Below, piece after piece: positions 12,515-24,700 of a DNA stretch of 64,000 bases. Source of the stretch: Hyalella azteca. Its lineage: Eukaryota > Arthropoda > Malacostraca > Amphipoda > Hyalellidae. Positions within the stretch are counted from its first letter, which is position 1, and each line of letters starts with the position of its first letter. The DNA is taken from assembly GCF_000764305.2 (NCBI RefSeq), contig NW_025947067.1, positions 248,001 through 312,000 of the forward strand, in the 5' to 3' direction. The notes under the pieces were generated by a model, which had not been told where the DNA came from, made no database searches, and worked only from the letters and a program-made list of their open reading frames with translations. The translations under genes and the position numbers were made by a program.

Positions 12515-15244
12515 TGGTTCTGAATTTTTAGCCCTTGGCCACCCTGCTGGAATATTTCATTGCTTAAGTAAAAACCCACTATCTCGTAAAATGAAATGCA
12601 TCATTTTTGAAAATTAACAGATGCATTTGATATCATTACAAAATAGGCGATCGGAAGAGTGCAGGTTTATCAACAAACAACCAGACAAACCAGGTAGTAA
12701 GTTATAAACGTGAACAACAGAAACATGGCCGTGAACTCTCGATATTGCGTTCGTAGACAATTAGAATTTGAATAGACAGGCAAGAGCACGAGTAATTTTA
12801 ACTCAGTAATAGTAGAATAAATTTCTTTAAATTTGTGTAATAAAAAAATCAGAGGGATAAATATATTCAAAGATAATAAATGCTTTACTATGCGCACATT
12901 GTTTTCATATCCATAAATTTTTCCTCAAATACTGAAATGGAAAGATAAGAAAATATAATTTCCGAAGCTATATGTCGGGAGATAATTACGGAAGAAACGG
13001 ACACGATAGGCACAGACGAAACGGCATTACATAGCGCATTATTGCCTTGTTTCTCTGCAAGCTAAACATAACAATAAAAATTTCGCGCTGCGCTCAGGGG
13101 GGCGAGCCTAGAAGAGCGGGACAACATGTACGCAAGAATGGTTCGTAAAGAACGCATTCAGACGTTTATATTCACACACTCCAGATTAGAACAAACAAAA
13201 CAAATAAATATTCATATTAGTTAGTCAACAACCTAGCAAAATTCTTAGCATAATAAACCACCATCACGGATATCAATTCTCCACACGCAGTTCATAGCAA
13301 CGTTCAACTTCATTAACAAAAATTAGGCATCATCTCGTGGCGATTCTATCCTACAATCACAGTGATTATTCACTATATTCTCAGGAATTTCCATTTACAT
13401 TCGAAGTAATTAGGAAAAACTTTACAGTAAATCCCTACCGGATTTTCATATTTAGTAGGTACTTCCCAGAAAATTGAACTAATAAACTCTGTTAATTTAC
13501 TGCATTTCTTTGATTCACCGGAGATATCAATATTTTATTAGTGATTAGGCAGTAAACATGAGAATCAGGGAATTCGTTTCATGTATCAAATCCAATATAA
13601 TTAGAATATAAATTACTGATCCAGGGCATACTAGAAATTTTGTTGTTTATTCTCTAATATAGAAAAATTTCATTTAGAGCATTATTTGTACATAACGCAG
13701 TAGTTATTCCATACCCTATGAACGGTGTTTACCGTGATATATTAAGGGTTAATTCAAAGCTCATGTGGTAATGTTGACAGTGGAAGACATTTCAATCACA
13801 GCAACGCGTCCCAAGCCGAACCAACCCACATACAAGCTCACAGTGACCGCTCTCAACTTAACAAGCATTAATATCAGGCAATAGTGAATTAATAATGAAT
13901 AAATAAACTAGTTCGAACATCCGAGCTGACATGTCCTCAATTGATGTCAGAGACAAAATTGTTCATGTCAGAACAAGGAGGACAAACATTTACAAGAGAA
14001 ATTAGCAAAAAAAGTAAAGCTTAGATTAATTCGTTAGTTACATGAGAAAAGTTGCTTCAGTATAATAGTTTTCCTGTTGATGTCATCAAAACAACGGTAA
14101 AATCGAACTTTGAAGCAGAGAGTCATATTTTACGAGCGCCTCGCAACGAACCATGCGGTATCTTCAGCCCACCAAAAAATTCGTTAGCCTGATGACAGGT
14201 TTCGATGGTGACAAACATTCTTGAATTCACAAACGAGTTGTCATTGATTACCAACACACAAGATCTCAAATGGCCAACGCGTTGAATGTTGAAGTTTGTA
14301 ATTCCGTCACATCTACCAATCAGACGGAATTGCATCACATCTACCAATGTTCCGTGCTATATCTACCAATCAGAGACGAGAAATCGGGAGCTACGTGTAG
14401 TTAGGCTGCTAAATGTTCCTATGCGAGTTTCGATTTGAAAGACTCAGAGCGAGTTTTGATTTACAGACTTCCCTTCAAGCATGAAGCTAAAACTAAATGT
14501 GGTGCAAAAATACTAACTAAGAAGTCACCCTGACTTAGATGGCTGGTAGAAAAGCATCATGGACGCTAAATCGACGAAATTCGGCACTCGCCTACCACAA
14601 ATTCAAAGAACATTTAAGCATGAGCAAGCAACCGGTTGACCCAAATAACTTAGTGATAAATCCCAACACTGATCAAATAAACACAGAAGAAACGAGGAAG
14701 AACCTTAAAGATATAAGAAAACATTCTTGCAACGTTCACAGCACAACCTTGTTAATTTAGAATTCATTTTGCATTGGATTTTCAAATGAAATAGAAACGA
14801 TTATTTAGAGAGCAAAATATTAATAGTAAAACTAATCGCATCTGATAAGACAATGCAAGCAATTCTCGGCAAAGAAATTATTACCCTCTAAAAATTCTGT
14901 ACAGTTTTGTGTTACACCGGAAATTTGTACCATTTAACAATGAACGGCAATAAAGAAATAATGATTATTGGATGAATAAGTAGCATGTAATAAGAAAATA
15001 GAAAGAATTAAAAAACTGTAGCAGATTCACCTTGAACAGGAAACATTGAAGTAACTAACTAATGAGAATAATAAGGCACTTGCAAGCAATCAACGGCACT
15101 GAAAGGCACCAACTCGATATAGAATTTAGTATCGGTGATACTCCCATATGGCATCCGATATGAGCTGCCCCGTACACCTCCCATAAACGACCTAGGTATC
15201 CTCACTAGCCGGAACTGATATAATTCCGGAATGACACAGATATC
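12515..15244. other. Intergenic downstream of AMDHD2
   Basis: No exon recognised. A 73-codon ATG frame at 14539-14760 (starts MAGRKASWTLNRRNS) has no known domain and is more likely chance. Near 14260-14375 the phrase CACATCTACCAATCAGACGG is partly repeated. No clear AATAAA on the minus strand marks the AMDHD2 3' end. Confidence 0.5.
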
Positions 15245-15486
15245 CTGATCAGCAAGTCCGTAGTTCACTCCTGAACGGCCCACAAACACGCCCACTAGCA
15301 GGTCCATAGTTCACGTCTGAAGGGCCCACACACACGCCCACTAGCAGGTCCATAGTTCACGTCTGAAGGGCCCACACACACGCCCACTAGCAGGTCCATA
15401 GTTCACTCCTGAACGGCCCACACACACGCCCACTAGCAGGTCCATAGTTCACTCCTGAACGGCCCACACACGCGCCCACATCGCCA
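15245..15486. repeat. 46-bp tandem array starting at the AMDHD2 stop codon
   Basis: Units spaced exactly 46 bp (anchors 15253, 15299, 15345, 15391, 15437) share GCAGGTCCATAGTTCAC on the plus strand. A diverged sixth unit sits in exon 8 at about 15490, where the same GCAGGTCCA encodes the C-terminal WTC and stop. The array therefore seems to have grown out from the end of the coding sequence into the 3' flank or 3' UTR. Confidence 0.9.
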
Positions 15487-15720
15487 TCAGCAGGTCCAGG
15501 TCTGCAGGGCGGGCAGCCCAGGTCTCTCATAGACGCACTGGCCAGCGATGAAGGTGCGCATTACGTCGACGTTGCCAAGCGTGTCGCCGTCGTCGCCCAG
15601 CATGACGAAGTCGGCATCAGCGCCGGCGACAAGGCTGCCCTTCGTCGTCGCCAGGCCCAGCAGCCGGGCCGGGTGCTCTGTCGCCGCTCTCACACCTTCC
15701 TCGAGGCTCACACCCGCAGC
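15487..15720 (-). CDS. AMDHD2: AMDHD2 exon 8 with stop
   Basis: Encodes residues 342-418, [20 protein letters not shown] through the C-terminal tail PALQTWTC and TGA. The motif GADADFVML is the C-terminal beta-sandwich signature of the amidohydrolase superfamily. The acceptor is CTTCTAG. The tail after CVYER is family-variable, and its final codons start the 46-bp repeat array of the 3' flank. Confidence 0.96.
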   Translation of the reverse strand, partial: AAGVSLEEGVRAATEHPARLLGLATTKGSLVAGADADFVMLGDDGDTLGNVDVMRTFIAGQCVYERPGLPALQTWTC

Positions 15721-18700
15721 CTAGAAGTAAAATAAATGAATAACAAAAGAGAAATAAATGTTTTTCCGGAGCAATAATTGTTTTAAAAAATGTTTTCTGA
15801 ATACCAAATGAAATGTTAAGAGCTAAATGCCTAATCACTCGACGGATGTCGATAAAAATTTAATGCAAATACAGGACGGGAGTATCTTCTTGCAAGTGAA
15901 TAAATAACTTGAACATTTTTTTCATATAGAACTAATTAAATCTAGCACGTGGTGGTTATTATCTGCACTAGCGGAAATAAAGCACCGAAGCATTGTTTGT
16001 AGAACGCACAACATGTTAGTCTTCAGAGAGCAGTGAAGACGCTGTCATGTTATTGCTGTTGTTGTTCGACACAACAAAAACTAATGCCAAAACGAGGTAT
16101 CTGTCGGCAATGGTTTCGGACGAATATAAACAAGTTTACACTATTTTTTGCGTGGTAAGCATCAGTAAGCAGTAACGCTAAGTATCATCAGTACAGACAG
16201 GCAGGATTCAGCAGCACCTTGATGAAGCGCCTGATACACTCGTCCATGGTGGCAGTAACGCTACGTATCATCAGTACAGACAGACAGGATGCAGCAGCAC
16301 CTTGATGAAGCGCCTGATACACTCGTCCATGGTGGCAATGCTGCCGGCCAGCGTGTCGGTGCCGGGCAGGAAGGCGCGGCGGCCCCGCACCTCCACCGCC
16401 AGCTGCCCGATGTTGTGCTCGCCCTCTCCCAGCCCCAGCGCTGCCATCGCGTCCGTGATCAACACCAAACCTGTAAATATAACTCGAAATTTTAAAAACT
16501 TACCCTACGATAAAAACAATTTATAAAAAGAAATCACACTGACGATGATTAATACAAAGCATAGAAAAATGAAAGTCCGAATACATTTAAAAATATACCA
16601 TAATGAAAATTACTGCAGTTATATCATCTCCAAGAACATTAGCATTCAGAAAAATGAAGCTAAGTAATGCATTTAAAATGGGCAACGAGATCTATATATA
16701 TAATCATAAATTCAAAATCATGTTAAAAAACCAAATTAATTATTTATATGGACCATAAAAATATAATTATAGTATAAGAAAATCATCAATGATCATGGAA
16801 GTGAAATCAAATACAAAATTCAACTCAAATGAATGTTAACTTGTTACAAAAAACATCATTTAGAATCATTCTTAAAGTTTCCTAATGCTCTAGTGAAAGG
16901 CCAATAAAAATGCCACCTCAGCCAACCCAGAGACTAGCCCTGAAACGTAAAAAACCGTATAAAATAGCAGGTAAACCAATGAGTGCGGAAATAGGGAGAA
17001 GCTTCCTGCCTCGTCACGCGAGCGAGCTACCTGCGAGCACTTTTCTGTACAGCAAAGCAACTGCATTCCTGTACGACCTTTAGATCTTGACAAAATCGTA
17101 TGGGAGAAGAATTTGGTATTGAAGTTGATGATGCACAGAAATGTGGGGATGGTTGAAGCCATGTTTGCATCTTCTGAACTGCACTCACCACCAGGGTGGG
17201 TGCGGAGGGCTGCACTCACCACCAGGGTGGGTGCGGAGGGCTGCACTCACCACCAGGGTGGATGCGGAGGGCTGCACTCACCACCAGGGTGGGTGCGGAG
17301 GGCTGTACTCACCATCAGGGTGGGTGCGGTGGGCTGCACTCACCACCAGGGTGGGTGTGGTGGGCTGCACTCACCACCAGGGTGGGTGCGGTGGGCTATC
17401 CTGAGGGCAGCAGGGTGGGTGTGCACTCCATCAGATATGATGCCGTAGTACACGGGACGAGGTACCACCTTGCTAGTGAGCAGTCCCACTAGGCCAGGGT
17501 CTCGGTGATGGAACTGACAGTCAAAACTTTTTTATTAGTTTTCCATAATAACTACAGCGGTCTGTCCTGTTTCATTGACAGTCTAAATCTTTGAAATATA
17601 GAAAGCAGCATTAATGCAGTTCAAACTCTTAACAATTTTCTCAGCTTTCTTGACAGAAGGAAATGATCTTGCATGAAGAGCCGTATCAAAATAGTTTTTT
17701 ATTCACACTTGCCAGCATTAACAACTATCATTTGCTTTGGCTCATCATTTTGTTTCAATATCTGTGAAAGTGAAACAAAAAGTATAAGTGTGAAAGTAAT
17801 TAGAAGTAAACAAGTTATTAAATTTTCTAGTACAGATTAACTCTGGTGTGCTTGGCTCAGAATTTTGTTTCAATATTTGCGAAAGTGAAACAAAAAGTAT
17901 AAGTGTGAAAGTAACTTTGAAGTACCTAAACAAAATATTCAATTTTCTAGTACAGAATAACTGTGATGATCAGTTGAGTTGACACACCGGCAGCATGGCA
18001 TTAAAAAGATGCGTGATGAATGAAGCGCCAGCCACCACCGCTGCTTCTCCCTGCTCCAGGCTGCCACTCGAATGACCTGCAAGCAGTTGCATTAAAGTTG
18101 GGAATCATTGCAAACTGAGAAATAGCAAATAAATATTCATTTATTAACATAAACGTTAGTTACTTAAAAAAAATTCATCAACAATAGTTAACTAGACAAA
18201 CTACAAACAGAAGAATAACAGAATTGTATATGAACAAGCATAACCGTATCAAGACTTCAAGAGCTTGAAAATCATGGGAAACTACAATACACTGGCTCCA
18301 ACCGCCTTCCTTCATAACAAAAATTTGCACTTAATTTATTTGGAACATGAAATTAATTCCTTCATTCTGGGTGTTTGCATTGAAAAATTTCTATGAAGAA
18401 TCAATCATCAGTGAGGCTCAATGATTGCAGCTTTCAAAGTAATAAGCGAAAAATCAAGAGCAACAGAGACATGCGTTCTTGCGACAACTGGAAGCAAGCC
18501 TGGCGACGGGCACAAACTAAAGCCATTGTTACTTTTGGCAGTAAAGTTTGTCTTCAAAATGAGTAACTTGCTGGAAAATGGAAATAATACAAATGTCATC
18601 CAGTTATAATTTTGAAGTTTCCATTTTAGAGTGTGTTCAATACACTGGTACCATTAATGACTCGAAAGCACTAATGAGTTGTTTGCATGGAATTGAAGTA

Positions 18701-21700
18701 AATTATTCGCAATCCACGGCAATTAAAAGTTCTCTCTTGAAATGTCATGAGATGGTTTGTTTTGTCATTAACTTTACATTTACATTATTTATAAGAATCT
18801 CCTTATTTACCAACCCCAGAGGTGAAAGGGAATTAAGATTAAATTTAATTTACCAAACCCTAAGGTGCCTGAGGTGCAAGGGATTCAAGATTAAATTTAA
18901 TTTACCAACCCCTAAGGTGCCTGAGGTGCAAGGGATTCAAGATTAAATTTAATTTACCAACCCCTAAGGTGCCTGAGGTGCAAGGGATTCAAGATTACAT
19001 TACTGCTAAATAAAAGCCAAGTCTCATAGACATTGACGGCTCACCGACAGACACAACAACGCGACGCTGGGCGAGGAACTCAACGGCCTGCTCAGCTCCA
19101 GGCAGCTCAGGGGCGAGAGTTATCATGGCCACGTGCTCCAGCGACCCGTACACCTCCTCCAGCACTCCAGGGCCCTGAAATACCATCTTATCTTTCATAT
19201 TGATCTTACTTCTGTTTATCATCACTGAACAAGAGGAAATTATCTCAAAGTATCTCCAAACATAACTGAATTTAGGCTGTAGTAGCAATATATCATCAGG
19301 TATAAAGAAAATGTTGCTAATTTTAAAAACTTGTTACAAAAAACGTATTTTTAACACAAAAACAAATCAAACTAATAAGTGTGCATAAAATGAAAGGCCT
19401 TACATGTCTTTTTTTTGAGCGAGTTTGTTCAATAGAATTATGCTGTATTTTTATAGATTGCAATAGATAACATAATAAATAAAAGTTAAGCTTCACAACA
19501 ACTATGGAGATGAATAAAATTTCAGTCAGGAATAAAGTTTAGGTCTTGAATAAAGTTCACAATGGAGATGAATAAAATTTCAGTCAGGAATAAAGTTTAG
19601 GTCTTGAATAAAGTTCACAATAGAGATGAATAAAATTCCAGTCAGAAATAAAGTTTAGATATAGAATAAAGTTGAGAAATGAATGAGGCAGACCTTGGCA
19701 AAAGTGAGCATGTGTTCAGGAGGATGAGCACCTTTCTTCTCAGGGTTGATGAAGGGACCTTCAACGTGAGCCCCCAGGACAGCTGCGCCTGCTCTGCTGC
19801 CTGGTCTACGGCTCAGCTGCGGCAACACCTGCATGAAATATTGTAATAAATATACATCAAGTTCTATATCATAACAAATTCAACATTCAAAAGAATGCCC
19901 TGCCACTGATTAGGTACTGCTGCTTCAATAGGATATGAATAGTTCAAAATTGTATTAAAAGGATGCAGAAAACAATTTTGTCACTATACTATTATTACAA
20001 ATGCTATTATTATTGATATATTTACTAAATTGTCTATTATGCCTCCAGGAGCCTCCTTATAATAAAATTTTGGGCAATTCATTTTGCATGAAGACAGAGT
20101 AGCACTTCATTTAATATCATGTAAAACAAACTCTAGCATTAGAAAATACCACCTCAACTCCAAAGCAATAAATTAAAAACAATTCAAATAATGAATCATT
20201 AGAAATATACAAGAATATAATATCTAGCTTTTACATATACATTTGTGCATGTAAAAAAAAAAAAACAGAAAAAATTCTGGAGCACCGGAAAATTATTTCT
20301 TGCATTAGACCAAAAAAAAAATAGGATGAAAAGTATAACAATCATGCACTCAAAACAAATTCGTTGTTGTCTCCCCGTTGTCTCTCGCACTGGTGCGTGC
20401 GAGACAGCACTGGTGCGTGCGAGACAACACTGGTGCGTGCGAGACAACACTGGTGCGGGCGAGACAACACTGGTGCGGGCGAGACAACACTGGTGCGGGC
20501 GAGACAGCACTGGTGCAGGGGAGACAAAGAATACTGCAAAAACGTCAAGCGGCAAAAGGCTCTTCGATGTCAAGTCTTTTCACTGATGTGCGTAAAATGG
20601 CGCCGCATAATATACATGTGTTCATTGTACCATTTCATTGTTCTAAGACAGGTCAGACAAGTGCTTTACACAACTTTTGAATTAGAATGAACTATCTGCA
20701 AATTAAAAATGTGAGTCACAGCTGCGGAAAAAAGTCACTCCAAGCACATCTTATTTCTGAGGAACTCACTTCAACTGAAACATGTTAACTTGCATTTTCG
20801 ATGATACCGTAGGTAAATCTTGAATACTTGTTATATTAGTCATTGCTCATTCAGTCAAGTAACTGCAATGTATGCTGTACTGCAAACTACAGTCTCTGTA
20901 GTAGGGTATAGCATAATTACAAGTAAAAGTTTAAATTTTGATACTTTTCTGTAACCTCTCTTCTATGTGATGTGATCTTAAAAAAATAATAATGGCAATA
21001 TATGCATATAGGTTTTGTGAAGAACATCGTCCTGCATCAATACAATAAAATAATTTCAGTATTTAAGTAAGCTGGAGTTGATTGTTTGAAAAACTGCATA
21101 AATTGAAAATAAAATTTAAAATTTGTCACCGGGCGCCTGCCGCAACTATTAAACTTGTCAGAATGATCAGAGCCCTTACGGCCAAACGCCGTTAACATCT
21201 TGTAAAAAGTTCAATTGCACTTTATTGCACTGGGATGTCCATTAAAACTTCGGTAACACAGATAAAACGTAGTTATATTTCTGCAAAGCACAGTTTAAAA
21301 AAAACAGGCACGGTTAAAAGTTAAACTAGAGTGACATCAGGTACATTATTGAGGAGCAGTTTAATTAATCTTTCACGGCACAGCCACGACTCAGCCTAAG
21401 AGCAAGGAATAGCTGAGAGTTGACAGAGCGGAGTGAGAACAGGTATGAACCTCACTGTAGGGCTAGCGGGACACAACTACCTGACTCACAGCCGCTCAGA
21501 CATGCTTGCACTACGTCGCTACCGCCCAAGTAAGGTCTGACATAAATGTTACATAGGTGGCTATGCTAGATGTGGCATTCGGTATGCCCACAAGATAAAA
21601 TGAACACAGCTAATAGTGAACTAAGTTCATCGTTCACAAATTGATCGCACATCATGTTTTATTTTGCTGCATATATCACAGAGTCTGCTGCTAGTTGTCA

Positions 21701-24700
21701 ACATGTATGCCAGTGCAATGGTTGAGTAGTATGCATTGCACAGCTACAACACAGGCCTATACGGCTATACCTGCATTAAATTCCTGGGTTGCCACTGCGG
21801 CTAGGCGTATGATAGCCAGTCCTTACAAGCTATGCCGCAAACTCAGGTAAGTTTGCTCTAGAGTTTGGGTGGGTATTATCACCCGCCTTAAGAGGCCGGA
21901 GGCCCCTATTGATGTTTGCTTATTAACTAATTTCAGAAATTTTTATCACAAAATTTCATTCAGAAAATAACGAAATTACAGTAGAGGTAAAATCCCAGAA
22001 GATGGATGATTGTAATACATCATGTAATGATTCTGTATAGAATTGAAAAAAGTGAAAAATTTGGATCATCACAATCTAGACAGAAAATTTTGAAATTGCA
22101 AATGTAAGTTTGCATCTACAATCATCATAAAGAAGCTTTCACATTTCCCCTTCATAAGGTTAGATACAGAATCACTAGGTACCGTCAAACGGGGTATACC
22201 AATAATAAAGGGACAGTCCTCTAACATTTCGTAGAAATGCTGTAGCAGCTTAACTAATTAAAATATTGCAAAACCAAAAATAGTGCCATAAAGTTCAACA
22301 CTTTTGCTATCTATGTAGAATAGAGCGGGTTAAGAAATCATACATTTACTACCTCTAAAAAATCCCTGAAAAAGGGTGAAAAGTTAGATTTTGGGAATGT
22401 ACCTCTGCTAAGGTCTGTAGCAAAAAAAATATTAACCATATTAAAAAATTTTACTTGCATAAAGGATGCACACTAGTGTTGGCTTAAAAACACGATTAAC
22501 AGAATTTGTGTGGCTCATTCAAAAAAAAAAATGATGGCCATTTCCACATGATGGGGTAACAAGGGACACCTCTAAAAATGCATTTACACTAGAACCTTGG
22601 TTAGCAAAGGCTCCAGTTAACAAATAAATCAATTAACAACAAAAAATTTCAATTACATTTACCTTGCTCAGCAAAAAAATTTTGCTTAACAAAAAATGCA
22701 TCATTGGTCATCACAAAACTGTGCATGGAATGTCATAGATAGAATTGTTCACTGGGCAACATAGAATGAAAAGTATAATTAGGCTAAACTATGATTTTAA
22801 TTTCTCAAAAAAATATGATGGTTGTCACAAAAATATTCCTTTCTGTTTCAGGTACCTACATTTGAAACAATCTTTTATTTGTTATAGTGAATGCACTTGA
22901 TTCAATTAAAATTGTGCAAAATTACAAGCCATCCTGTAAGCATAGCTACAGAAGAAATACTACATTGCTGCTGATATGAAACTTGCAGTAAACAAGGTTG
23001 TTTTAAATGCACAATGGAATGTCCATGAATATGGTAATATGACATCAATAATATGGTAATGTATGGATAAGGTAATATCGTATCAATAAAGGAAAAATAA
23101 GTAAAAATCACAGAAAATGTCATTTATTCTACATCTACATCATCTACAGAGGAAGAGGAAGACTTCATAGTACTGTTAGTGTTAGTAATGAATGAGTAGT
23201 ACACTCTGCATGCTTCAAACGTTTAAAAATAAATTTTATTTCAAGTATCCCTTATTACCCCATTCCCAGGGTTAGTTCAGGAGGCTTTTATTTTGCCTTT
23301 AGCATCTTAAAAATAGCATATGGAATTTTTTCAGAGATACCATATGATAGCCCTTGCAAATACCTTTTAAATGAGCCCAAACTTATTTATGAAATGTTTC
23401 ATGGTAAGAAGTTGCTAGGGAAAAATGCTCAAAGCTGTCCGTTATTTCCGTGTTTGATAGTATATACATATATGAATAATAATACAGAAATTGAGAATTT
23501 TTGAAAACATATAATATAAGCCTAAGGCACATAATAAAAATTTTAAAAATTATGTAATAAACATTACTTTATACAGGTCTGAGAATCATAAATAACTGAA
23601 TAAAATTCTAAAACCTTTTTGTAGAGCTCAGGAGGAGAAGTGACAAGCGTGGGGCAGAATGATGTGACGCCTGTGGACAAGAGCCCCTTGGAGACAACAC
23701 TGACTGCCTCAGCCACTTTTGTGGGGTCAGATGAGAAGTCAAAGCCATAGCCACCTGAAAATAAATCAAGCAAGATGAGTATTTTCCAGAAATTTTCTTA
23801 ATATCAGAAAAAAGCAAAAAGATAAGAAAAAATTATGGCATTTTGTCATTATTTTGAGTTGACATGATGACTTGATGAGAGTAGAAAATGAATAAATTTC
23901 CAAATTTCAACAGATCCACCCCTGACCCTGACCCCCTGAGTGACCTAACGAGCTGACCATAAACAACATATTTTCATGTGCTAAAATGCAACTTAAAAAA
24001 ATTATTGCCTCAAAATAAAAGTGACGTATAACTGATTATTACTGATGACTTGAGACGAGTTTGCACCTTCGAGTTTCAAAAAAATTTGCAGCACAAAAAC
24101 TAAACTCACAGATGCATACTACAAATACCATAGATTTTCATTTCTATTTTCTAAGGCTGAAAAATTTACATTTTACAAACAAGCAGCTTTATAAATCTAG
24201 TCTAAATATCTGACCATCTGAGTGTCTGAAGGTCTGAGTAGCTATGACCACTGACCAGTCATAACTTACCTACCATGATACGGTACCATCAATATTCAAT
24301 AACATTGAAGCTGCCACTCAGCACAGTGCCACAGACTGCAAAGTTTAGTTTAGTATCATGATTGACCTCAGAAGTAAGAACTAAGAAAGTACTCAGAGAC
24401 CAGAGACTCCAGTGGCAGTGGCACTGTCACGGACTCACGGTCAGTCGGACAGTCACTCGGACTCACTGTGGCAGTGAGTCTACTGTCTAGGTAGTCAATG
24501 TAAATGAGAGGATAAATCTACTAAATTAAAATTACATTAAGTCCTTACCATTTATCTGGACATCAATGAAGCCTGGAACAAGTAAAGCATTTTTGCAATC
24601 AACAACTGTTGTGGGTTTCTTTTTCTCGCAATAAAATACCGGTTCAGGGTCAATAATCTTTCCGTTCCTCACTAGAAGTTGCTGATTTGAAACAATTTTA

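Noticed and set aside
17113..17492. Overlapping plus-strand frames rich in [15 protein letters not shown]
   Set aside because: These are antisense readings of the AMDHD2 exon 6 donor array. The 31-bp period rotates through all frames.
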